DNA of 64,000 nucleotides from Klebsormidium nitens (taxonomy: Eukaryota > Streptophyta > Klebsormidiophyceae > Klebsormidiales > Klebsormidiaceae): NCBI GenBank assembly GCA_000708835.1, contig DF237324.1, positions 11,069 through 75,068 on the forward strand, in the 5' to 3' direction. The notes below the pieces were generated by a model. The model was not told where the DNA came from, did not search any database, and worked only from the letters and a program-made list of their open reading frames with translations. The position numbers and the translations under genes are program-made. Below are positions 10,836 through 21,809 of this stretch, one piece after another; the stretch's first letter is position 1; each line of letters opens with the position of its first letter.

Positions 10836-13800
10836 ATGGCGCTAAGCTGGGCGTTGCCACGAGCAGGGCAGCGGGTGCGCACGCATGTCGCAGCCATCCT
10901 TTTGCTTTCGCTCCTTCACGCCCCAGGAGTGTTTGGTTTTCTGCAATTGGGTGGGCACGGTAAGTGGACTTGGACCTGATTCATTGGAAGACAGGTTGAG
11001 GTCGGATAAAGGACAGAGAATGGCCATGAGTATGCAGCATTTAATTGGATGACAGATCAATTATGCAAGAAACATCTTGATCCGAGAACGTGCATCTCAG
11101 ACTCCAAAAATCAACCTTGAACTGGTTTCTTGTTCAAGGGTGATTCTTGTGGCATACAGTCATTGGCAGGCGCTGGCTTGAGCCTTTCTGATCAGGTTCT
11201 GCCACGCTTGAAGTATGCTGCCTTGATGGATGTGGGTCTTCTAAGGGCCACTGACTCTTAGTGCTTGCCCCGTGCTCGCTCAGGTCAACGTCCATGTCAG
11301 GATGATCCGCAGTCGGTCTGATTTCCGGCTTGATAATGTTGGCTTGAAAAAGGTCATAATGGTCTCTCCACTCCGTACTAGTGTACTACTTAACCGCTGC
11401 AAGCTTGGCAGCATATGTATTTTAACTGGACTCGGGGGAGTTGTTGATGAAAGGAACCAAGTATGGGCAGATTCCATGTCCAGATCTTGGTGTCATGGGT
11501 CTTCGTTTTATGAGTCACTTTGTCTGCGGTCTTTCTTTTGGAAGCACTGGGCAGAATGCAGGTTGATGATCACAGCAAGAGGATTTGAGATGAGGGGACC
11601 CGCGCCCGGCAGGAATTTTGTCAGTACCAAGATCCGAAGCAAGGGGCAAGGCCTTGTTTCGCACCTCAAACATACAACAGCCCCGTCTCCTTCAAATCAG
11701 TGGGGCGGAGTCTGCGTCCGCAAACGAGATTCCCTATGCTGTTTCTCTCTTACTCCACAGGGACTTGTTCCTCTTGTCTCAAGACAACTTGTTACAAGAC
11801 ATCCATTCTTTTGTTTTTGCAGGATGCTTTCCCAACGAATTCCAAGTGGCCCCCTGTGACCCAGCGGCCAACCCTCCTTTGTGCTGTGATGCAAACTCAG
11901 CCGACTGTGTTTTGGCGTCCACCCCTCCCTTTACGTCGTCGAGTCAGATTGCAGGCTCCAATGGAGTTTGCAGTAAGTTTGGGTGCCAGTGATGAATTTC
12001 TTCCTTGCATCCAAGACTTGTATCACTTGAGTTTGTTCTTTGCACTCAATGCTTTGCCAGACACTGGCCTTCGTTCCAAGCTGTTCTAGCTGGATCCAGA
12101 AGAAGGCAGATGAATGCTCTTAAGACGTCCTTGTTTTCGCGTTTAGAAAGGTCACCTGTCACTCACAATCTGTCTCTGATCAGCTTGCAAAGTTCAGTGA
12201 CTGTTATTGACACCTGTGCAAAAGGAAAGCCTCTTTCATTACAAACGCTCCCCCCTCTATATTCCAATCAGGGTCATCTTAAGATACATTCGACAATGCA
12301 AGGCACGGTTTTAGGTCTCTGCCATTGTTGTGTGCTCGCTGCCAGCTGGCATTCTTGGAGAAGGCTTAATGAAAGACTTGGTGTGCACTTCCTGCTAGCT
12401 GGTATGTTTCGAAAAGGCTTGACCCGATAGACGAAACAGTTCTATCTCCCGTTCTGCAGCCCGAGCTCCGGCAAATGAAGTGACTCTGCAGCTTGGAGAG
12501 CATGGTAAGCTGTAGCAGGGCGGTTCTGAATCGACACCCGGACTCTCTTTGAAGAAAAGCAAGCGCCATCAAATTGTGCCGTTCCACATAACGTTTCCAC
12601 TCAAGGGCCCAGTCTTGACTGTCCTCAATCCCCCTTCTCTTTTGGAACTCCAAATGATGTATCCGACCACTTCTTGGAGAAAGGTCGAGTGTTGTTGCCA
12701 AAAACTCCGAACAGCACGTTGACTATCTGGCACAACTTTTCTGGGGGTCCGATTCTTAGTTACAAGAAGTGATGTCGATGGATCCGCTTTCAGAACCAGT
12801 CAGTACGTCTCATTCAAAAACGACATGCTAGTGAAGAGGTCATCTAGGACGCTGTCTTGAATACCGAAGAACAGCGAGTAAGACCGTGACGGGCTGACTG
12901 GATGGGACGCAAGCTAGCCCAAGGACACAAGTTGCTGTTGCCCTGCAAACACATGTTCTTCTTGCTTACGAACTAATTCCGATACCTGATTCTAGTTAGC
13001 TTGAACCATTTCAGTGATTTTGATCCCTCTTGTGTCGGCTCCCATTAACCTGATTCTACTTTACTGAGTCCGTCCGCATGCGCGCAGGCTGCTTTCCCAA
13101 CGCGGAGCAGAGAGGCGTCTGCGATACGACTCCCACTGGAGTCAACCAGCTCTGCTGCAATGCAATCACGGCCGACTGTGACCACGGCACTCCCCGAAGC
13201 GCTAGCAACCCGGTTTGCGGTGAGCATCATGCCCCTAACCGCACTTTCTTTACTTCTTGAAGTTGGAGTGCCACGTGACAGCGCACGTCCTCTCTAGACG
13301 ACCATCTACGGTGCTGAGACTCCGAAAATTTGATCCGGTCCGTCCAAAAAAGACTCTGACTATAAAGTGTGCATTTCTTATTATTTGATCTTGACGCCCA
13401 CATTGAAAGTGCCAAAGAACTGCCGCATAATTTATGGACCCATCTCGAGCTTTTCTGCATGGAGGATCTGATAGTTGAGCCCCTGAGTTTCAGATGAAGA
13501 CTCCCGTGACCACTTTTGCCACTTTTCTTACAATCCTTCTTGCCAGCGTCATGCGCGGTGCGTGCGCCTTTATGCCGCCCCATCCGATCAAGGTCTCGTT
13601 GAGCAAACGGCACTTGGTGAACCCAGCTTATTGAAGGGCGGACCGGACCTTTGTCTTTCTGGCCCCTCGACATTGTTTACTCATACTCGCTCGACGTGTT
13701 ACATTTCTCCCAGTAAGAGTCACTGGAAAGTCATAAGGCTATGTGTCTGTTTTCCCAGCTTCGGCAACTGGAACAGATGACCCTCACTACGAGCTGACCG

Positions 13801-16507
13801 GTGTGGAGCTCGAAGAAGGCCAGCGGTTCGTCTTCGATTTCCATGGGGAGGCCAACAAAACATTCTGCATGTTCTCAGACACCTCACTGCAGGTAGGTGG
13901 ACAACAAAAATGGTTCGGAGGAGGGGTTTTTGTGGCTATTTCATGTAGTGGGAGCGAGAACTTTTGGAGCCCACGAGGCTCAGGATCGCGCTTTATTTTC
14001 TCGTGGGCGCGAGTATTCAGGAATCAGCATAGTTTTGTCCTGAGCGTTCGTGAAAGCTCGCTTTCGCCGCTCCCTATTTAAATTGAAATGATCCTGCAAC
14101 GACTCTCCTAAGGTTCACTCGAAACCTTCATCTCATTAAATTCTGAAAAGACAGAAGAGATTCACGTTCACAGAATTAACCGTGAGACAAGTCGCTCTCT
14201 CAAGTGATCTTGTTGCATGCCTAGTAACGCTCATCTGCGTGCACAGAAACTCATAGAACTAGGTAGGCGGTTCTCCCCGACCTGCTTTGTCACATTGAAC
14301 CCGTCTGCACTTATCACATCGATTTGCTTGCAGATTAACGTACAAATGATCGGTCTTCCCTCCGGGACCAAAGTCCTCCAGCCTCGCTTCGAGGAAGTCG
14401 AGCTTTTTTTCGACACCACGCGAAACGGCACGTGGATGTCAGGATTTGGATTCCTGTACTTCAACAGGTCGGGGGAACAACAGAGCGTCACCGTAGAGCT
14501 GAATCCAGCGCTCGACCGCGAGGGGAAGTATCCCTTTGAGTTGACCTTCCAAGCAGAACCCATTCCTGTGAGTTGTTCTGGTTTTCTTCAATCCTAGTAA
14601 TGCGGAAGCCCTTGGAGACAAGTTCGTGTGTCACATATTGCAACCCGGGCGTTCCTCACGTGCGGTTCAAAGCACAGCTCTCAAATTCTACAGGCCACGA
14701 GCAATTAGACGAAACCAAGCTGATTACAGCACATTCATTGTACAGAGAAATCGCATGCGTGCTTTCACGCCTACTTTGGACAGGAACAGAATCGGCAATC
14801 AGTCTATCCTTCAAGCCATCAGAAATCAGAGTCAGAAAGCCAGTCATGAAAATCATGCAGGCACGTCAAGTCCAGAAAGACTGGCGGGCGACAGCCCACC
14901 TTACAGAAAGGTAGAAACTTCGAAGTGTCTACCTTTTGGATCCGTGGGACCAAAGTTTAAATCCAAGGCACCAGATTTCGGTGCCTCGAATTCTTATAAG
15001 TTTTGGTCGCAGAAGTAAACAATGGCGAAGGCTTGCCTCACATTGTCACGCTGCCAAGTTCCGTCCGGGAGCTTTGGCAGGCCACAACCCACATCACAGA
15101 ATCTCCTAATTTCAATGCCTCGTGTTCTGAATGATTTCGCCCGCGCGAAAGTTCATAATTTTATGATCTGCATCTTTGTTTCAGGACGTGAAATTGGACG
15201 CCCTGGACCACGCCCGACGTCGTGTCTTTGATGCTTCTGACTGACGACAAAATNTGATCGTAAACNNNNNNNNNNNNNNNNNNNNNNNNNNNNNNNNNNN
15301 NNNNNNNNNNNNNNNNNNNNNNNNNNNNNNNNNNNGTTTCAGGACGTGAAATTGGCGCCCTGGACCAGCCCCGACGTCGTGCTTTTGATGCTTCTGACTG
15401 CGCAAAAATATGATCGAATACAATCTTTATTAAATTTTTATTTTCATCTTGGTTCAGGACGTCAAATCCGCACCCTGGACAAGCCCCGACGGCCTGGCAG
15501 CGATCCGCCTCGTCAACGGAACCGTCAACAAGCTCCTCGTCACCATCTCCGACACCCTCGCGATCGAGATTGTTACAGAAGTTGAGAAGGAGCTGATTAC
15601 GGACCCGGCCGTCCACTATCTCAACTTCGAACTCCAGAACTTTGCCACCAGTGCAACGATTCACGGGGTGAGTAGATGATTAGGATGGGGACGTCGGTTT
15701 GGATTTAGGACTCAAAGTAAAAGAATAGTTTAATGAGCAGCTCATTTCTGATTTGGGGCCGTGCTCGAGTAATCCAGATCGCACCAAAGTGCCCGTTTAC
15801 AAGGAGTTGGTTTCATCTTAACGGTGTTAAGTAAACCACTACTGCGAGATGAGCGTTCAGCCTGCGGCTCTAGTCTGATTCAGTGAGCATCTTCGTGCTA
15901 AGCTTCTTTTTGGAAGTGGAAATATCAAATGAAAGTGAAGCAAACTGTTTATCTCAATCCCTCCGTCGGCTGGGCTTTTGTTAAATCGAACGTAGACGTT
16001 ATGGACTTTTATGCAAAGGGGACAAATGAATACAGTGACTGAAGACATGGGTCTCTTTTTGAAGCACTTTCGCCGCTAAATAGTACACCCGATCCGTGCT
16101 CCAACGTAATATGGCCTAGCTTCAAAAAGAATCTGGTCACCAGCCTTAGAAGGGTGGAACGAGTCAGGGGGATAGAACAAGAGGGCTCGGGTGCAGATCG
16201 CTAGTAGAAACGCTCTTAGCTGGCTGGGGGTTTTGGTTCCAAAGCACTCTCAGCCTCTTGTTTAAATCCCAAGGTCGGGATAACTTGATAAACAAGACAA
16301 AACAAGACATGTCTTTGTGTGCAGTTTCTCGGCCAAATGTTTGCCCCCGGCGCCATCCCGGAGCGCCTTGCAATGGGTACTCTTGAGGGCTTACGTCATC
16401 GTGAATACGTGGAGGGCAGAGACGAAGACTACGTCACGTCCAGCCTGGTGTCAGCGAATTGCGCTTTCAATCGTTTTGCCCAGGTATGCCCACCCGTCAT
16501 CTTTTAA
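10836..16507 (+). CDS. Root-cap/LEA-like secreted cysteine-rich protein
   Basis: Seven exons are proposed: 10836-10959, 11823-11972, 13088-13219, 13759-13892, 14334-14567, 15458-15667 and 16325-16507, giving 388 residues. The start encodes a likely signal peptide (hydrophobic AAILLLSLLHAPGVFG near residues 17-32). Exons 2 and 3 are phase 1-1 cassettes that each encode a related Cys-rich unit (CFPN...CC...ADC...C). Exon 4 carries DPHY and FDFHGEANKTFCMFSD, matching the DPhf...FhGkk..FClvSD core of plant Root_cap/LEA-related proteins. Exon 7 carries HG-FLGQMFAPG and YVTSSLVSANCAFNRF, matching their C-terminal YxTSSLxSadC motif. Such proteins are extracellular; their role is poorly known. If a donor at 16484 is used, a further short exon could replace the last residues. 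Confidence 0.78.
15185..15457 (+). repeat. Two decayed copies of the exon 6 acceptor junction, with assembly gap
   Basis: A cag followed by gacgtgaaattgg and ccctggacca occurs at 15185 and 15343, before the functional copy (gacgtcaaatccgcaccctg) at 15458. The two decoys resemble each other more than the real exon and share a downstream tail (gatgcttctgactg). Both lose the frame: copy 1 reaches a stop within about 20 codons. The gap between them may be a mis-assembled or collapsed repeat. Confidence 0.8.
15266..15335. other. Assembly gap (70 N)
   Basis: A run of N, preceded by a single ambiguous base at 15254. It sits within tandem junction copies, which probably caused the gap. True length is unknown. 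Confidence 0.95.
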
Positions 16508-18823
16508 AACCTTGCCTCAGCTCTCTGCCGACTCCTGTGTTATTATTAATCTGACCATGTGATGGAAGGATATGTTTTGTGACTTTCCCCCAAGTCCTGT
16601 CTTTGATCACCGCCTACGTGGGACGTCGAGTGGTCAGACTATAGACAGTTTTTCAAGCTCAAGACCCGCGCTTTCAAATCCTCTTCTCTTGACAAGTGCG
16701 GCTTGATACTGTGCGACTACGAAGAGCAGGCCTAATGAGATTTCCGGTCTCCTATACATGTACGTTTGTAAGGTTTTGAGAACGGTGAGGTCAACTGTAC
16801 AGGAGCAGTGGGAAGCTGTCGAACACATGACAGGATATGTTTGGCCATCCGTCCAAGCACAAATGAATCGTCACGGAATTTGTTTGGATGCAGACGTCGG
16901 AAGAGTATCTGGAGGAAGCTGCGGGCGTCAATGTGGAAGGCCGACCGTCATCTGAGCCGATCGACGAACAACATCTCCTCGGGCACAGCCTTACGGAGTT
17001 CCACTATCTGCGAGGGACTCTGCAGGACTAGTAGATCTCAGCTCCAGAGTGCCCTTACTTGGTCTAATAGCGTCCTGAATACAAGAGAGGTGATCCAGGC
17101 ATGGTAAACTAACTTGTTGTTGTAAAGACGATCTTCCGCAAGGAGCGAATCTGGTTAACATGTGCTCTTGCGTTCATTGACTAAAGAATTCTGGGAGCTT
17201 GTTTTGTAAACTAATTATACTTTAGCTACATCGTAAGCAGAGGTGTCCACTAGCAAGAGGTCGCCTCTATCATACGCTTTACTGGCTTTCGTCCTTCGAC
17301 AGGTTTGCAACTTACCTTACGGCTTTAGTAAAAGTATATTTCTGTGTCATCAGTACATTTCACTCTGAATCCAACATGAAACGACGGGATCTGAAGCTGT
17401 GTGAACGAACATTGACAAGCACTACGACGGGCACGATGAAAGTATGCAGCCATAAACGAGTGAGCGAGCACTCGTGCAACGGAGCAATAAAGCCGCTAGT
17501 CAGTTCCAGGCCGGAAATGAAACATGCCTTGTGAAGAGTGGTAATTGCTCTGACAGCTGCATTGGCGCAATGATCGACCCGCGGTTTAGCGTGACGTCAC
17601 GCGAGTCTTTATTGATAGAGGGCTGCATCATACCGACCGTCATACCAGATCACTAAAAATGCATTGTGAGAATGGGCGGCCTTCGCCTAAGCTGTATGAG
17701 TATCATCATGCATGGCATGTAATTTCCGACACTTGCGTCTATTGCGTCTGAAACCTACGCCAGAAAGGGCACTGCGGTACTCGAGACACTTTAGCTGCCA
17801 GTGGTCAAAGTCTCAAGGCGGATCGAGCGCAAATCTGAACTCAGCAAGCATTTGGTCTAGTCAGCTTACCAAAGTTTTTTGCTGGGCCCTGCTAACCTCA
17901 AACGACGAACCGCCCTCACCTATCGCCCCTATCCTGAAGTTGAGTGTCTTGCAAAAGGAACACGGTTTGTACGACCGCTGACTTAATCTACTCTGAAAAG
18001 TCCGTTCTTGGCGCAACTTCTCGATCGTTGCGCTGTTGATCCATGGGGCGTGGATCCTTCAGTCAGCACCGCCCGTCTCTAGAAAGCCCACCAGCATTGC
18101 CGTCACACACGCTCTCCTGGCAAAGGGCACGGCCCATCAATCTTTCACCTTCAACAAGCTAACGTCATCCAGTACGTCAGCAGACGACGCCCCGAGGTGC
18201 GGCCCGGCAATCTGCTAACCTGGCGGTTTCCCCTTTCCGGGCGCTGGCGCAATGTGCGTCACCTAGCGATGCTCGGCCCTCCGCTGACGTCATTGCTTGG
18301 ACGCCCGCGCGCGCGCACTTTGGGCCATCTCCGCCCCGGCAGTCAATCCTCGCTTCTTGCGCAGCGAGCGCCTTACGTCGGGTGCGGGCCGGGATCCCGG
18401 ACAGATGCCGACGTCAGCAACGCCCTCCTACCCGCCTCTCTTTTGTCATGTTCACTTGTCAGACCTCCCCTTTGTCCCGGTCTCCTGGGCACTTCGCTTT
18501 TCGATGGCCAGCAGGCGCTCCTGCGGCTCGGCTGGATACCCACTCTTTAACTCCTCCTACTGAAGCTTGCTCTGTTCCACCTGTCGTATTCACCCCCGTT
18601 ACATTTGGACCGTCTGACTGACCCACGTTTACCTACAAAAGATAGTCACGCTTCTCACACTCTCGTGTTATCATAGGCAGCAGACCACTCTCAGTACTCA
18701 GAGTACTCCAACCTATCCAATAGAAATCTTAGAAAAGAATACGTCTCAACCACCCGTTCAGTCCCCTGACCTCGACCGGTCAAGAGCCCACAGCCCTCTA
18801 CCTCCTTCCAGTCATGCGAGCCC
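16508..18823. other. Intergenic region between convergent genes
   Basis: It lies between the 3' ends of the root-cap-like gene (plus) and the P-loop gene (minus). The open stretches seen (for example 18197-18621) are GC-rich and show no family features. No RNA gene or transposon ends were recognised. Confidence 0.4.
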
Positions 18824-20475
18824 TCAATCTCTGCCGAGAAGAGGAAACACATCTGAGCCACTTTGCCCCACGCTTTTTTGTGCTGCTTTCAAGTCGTTCC
18901 AGAGTTCGCATAACGCCTTCAGCAGGGTCTTGTTCCGCAGACCAGTGAGGTTGAGCGACCCGTAAACCTCAGTCCAATGCGCATCTCGCACTCTTTCGAT
19001 GAAGCTTTCCATGGTTGTCTGCAAGACGGTTTCCGCTCCTGACGGCCAAACCCCCTGAAGAAAGCGCTGGAGGATCCGAGGCGGCCCAACTAGCGTCTTT
19101 GCATACTTCCCTAAATCGGCTCCAGACTCGACCTGGCCTTCAAGATACGCTCGAAGCACCGACTCAACTTGCTCACTCGACGGGAGAGTCAGCTTTGCAA
19201 TCGGAAAAAGAAGCGCCGATTCGTGAAGGACGAGGCGGTGTGAAAACTCTTTGAGAGTAAGCGCGAAGGCAACACGAAGCTGCGGGTTGAGCTTGCAAGT
19301 TTCCGTAACGGCGGCGCTAAGGAGAGTGGACACGTAAGCAGCCCAGTGACCCTTGACCGCCACGTCATTAAGATCGACGGCTGGGGTGCGCCACGTGGAG
19401 CCCAGGAACTCGAGATTATCGAGCAGCAGGACGACCCGCGCGTGCACGGGCAGGTCTAACGGGAGAGGTTCCGACACGGGCGAAAATCTGTAGTAGTCCG
19501 TCTTGTCATTGAGCTTGAACACCGCCTGAGAAGGACTCTGCAATCCAAGAGAGACGTCAGACATCTGCATGATTTGCAACGACAAAGTCGGCCGTCTTTC
19601 AGTCTGCAAAAAAGGAAAGATTTCCAAAGAAACGAAGTTCTGATTGTCCCTTCAATCTGGATCCTATCTTGACACCGACACTTGTTGAATTGAATTCCCG
19701 GGGATCAAACACAGCAGCAAGTCGACAGAGAATTGCCGCCTCTTTATCAGAGCATCACCAAGTTTTGCCTCTTGTCAGAGGCCTATATGGATTAGTAGTC
19801 CTGGATCGTTAAAATCGCACCGCACTCATTGACACGACGCGCCGTCTTTCCAGGTATCAGAACCGGGTCGTGTTCCTTAATAAGCTGAAGACAGTAAAAT
19901 CGGCATACGGAAACCAAGACTGAAGGTCCCAGAATCTGGCGCCAGCGAAGTGATTTACCTTGTTTATGACCGCAGCAACGTTGGTCATCAGTGTCCAAAC
20001 CTTCGTTTTGACCACCGCCTCGAGCTCTTCCAGGAGTGCGCGGACCGAAACATGCTCCGCCTTTTCCAGGGCCAACCGCGTCGTCCTCAAACTTTCCGCC
20101 CTCATCCTGTCCAAAAACCCGTTCGCAACTCCCGGAACACTGATAAATATCGCTCCCGTCTCTTTTGCCGCCCTTTCTACAACGCTCGTCTTTCCCCAAC
20201 CCGTCATACTAGCCAAGCACACGATCCTTCCCTGCCCATCAGGTCCTATCCAACGCTTTAGGTCATCCAATGTCTGCGACCCCCAGTGTTTCTCTGGGGG
20301 GATCCCCCCGTTGAAGTAGGGCAGATCTGCGGGGATCGGCTTGTGATGGGCTTTTTGGAGCTCGGTTGAGCTGGCGGCAGATTGGGTAGACTGGCTGTCA
20401 ACACGGGCCCGCTTGATGCGGCCTGCGCATGTGGCGAATTTGGTCTGATCAAGGAGGACCACATCAGTTATAGAC
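18824..20475 (-). CDS. P-loop NTPase of STAND/Crinkler-like type (5' end unresolved)
   Basis: Two exons are supported: about 20475-19959 (donor GTAAAT) and 19603-18824 (acceptor ttttttgcag), joined in phase 0 and ending in TGA. The first exon has a variant Walker A, SMTGWGKTS, then a strand ending GAIFISVPG. The second has a hydrophobic Walker B-like strand VVLLLDNLE and later KLTLPSSEQVESVLRAYL. This order and spacing recall the NTPase module found in Crinkler-like and other STAND-type proteins, but the likeness is from memory and weak. No N-terminal ATG is in frame before a stop at 20475-20477, so an upstream exon is likely. The Walker A has Ser where Gly/Ala is usual. Substrate and process are unknown. 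Confidence 0.5.
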
Positions 20476-21809
20476 TAGATCCGCCACAGATCGAAACGAG
20501 AAAGGCAACGATCAGAATTCTACTACTGATCGCCATTGGTAAGTTGTCCCTGTTCACACAGGAAGGACCAAACCTGCTTAACGGTTATTTGATCAATTCT
20601 TAACCAGTCCTGCTTTGGGCAGAAGGTCGTGAAAGCGCATTCTTACCAAGGCTCGGCTGGGCGTTGTTTTGCCCTCATGTGATACTGTCAATCTTGTTGT
20701 CCTTAAATATTTTCGGTCAACCATCGGCCCGACCTACAGAAGAACGCTATTTGCGTACGAACCCTCAAAGCGAGACCCTCTGACTCTCCTGGAGGTAGTT
20801 GTGTCCAACAGCGAAAAGGCGGTTGCCAGTTAACAGCCCACTGTAAGCGGCTGAAAGCCGACATCTCACAGTAAAATTCGAAGTAAACTACTGCATGATC
20901 TCGGGTGTATGAAGATTGCGGAAACCTTTGAACAAACGCAATCCCGTACACGAAGTCTGCTTTTTGGACCATTGAAGTGCTTACCCCGTTCCGCCGTCTC
21001 ATATTCCTCTTGACAACGGGGCCCCGGATCCATGTCTATCAGGTGTACTGTCGGGGGACCGCAACGCCGATTCCGTCAGAAGGACTTCTGCGGCAGGTGA
21101 GGTGTTTCGCGTACAAGAAAGCAACAAGAGAGTAATCCTCGCGCTCCACAAAGAGTGGTGGCCGCTGTGTTGAAAAGGAGGTGCAGCCTACAGGGAAAGT
21201 GGGTGGCGGCTTCCTAAGGAAGTCTCCGGAAAAAAGATGCTAGCAGGGCGTCCTCTTCAACCTTCTCCTGGATGAAAGCAATTATCGCCGAGGATCGCCA
21301 GCTAGCTGATCGACGTACGGCAGACGCGGCCGGCCCCCTAGCTGGAGTTTCAAGTTTGCTCGGGTCCATGCACCGGCCGGGCAAAGCCCCAGCCGCGGCC
21401 GCGCGCGCTCGCCGGGTTTTAGTGCTCTCACGGTCTGTTTAGTTAAGTCCTAACCCAGTGCCGCTTCGTCAACAACCGGCACAAAACCCGGCAGGCCCAA
21501 GTTTAATACACTCAATATATGCCTTGCTTGGAGCTTTGCCTGAGCACTAGTCATCAGCGTATGCCAGAACCGGCACAAGCAGGGTCACAGCAGGGTCACA
21601 GTGACCAATGGAATACTCAGCTGAGTAACCGTGCCTACCCTGTTTGCTGCGCAGCTTGCTGCACTGCCTGCTGCAATCCTGCACTGCTGGGCCCTTCCTG
21701 CTTTTCAAAATCCGGTTCGATTCCACAGAGCTTCTCCCTAGATCCCCAAAGGTCAGTACTTAGGAAGCCCGCACAGAGGCCTTTTTCTAGCTGCCTCCTG
21801 TTTCTGACC
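20476..21809. other. Intergenic region with divergent promoters
   Basis: It lies between the 5' sides of the P-loop gene (minus) and the mitochondrial-protein gene (plus). A missing first exon of the P-loop gene may lie here. A GC-rich block near 21320-21420 (gccggcc, cggccgcgcgcgc) is CpG-rich and may be promoter. No repeats were recognised. Confidence 0.4.

Noticed and set aside
21700-21735. Possible tRNA T-arm (ggttcgattcc)
   Set aside because: No acceptor stem, D-arm or A-box at the right distance upstream.
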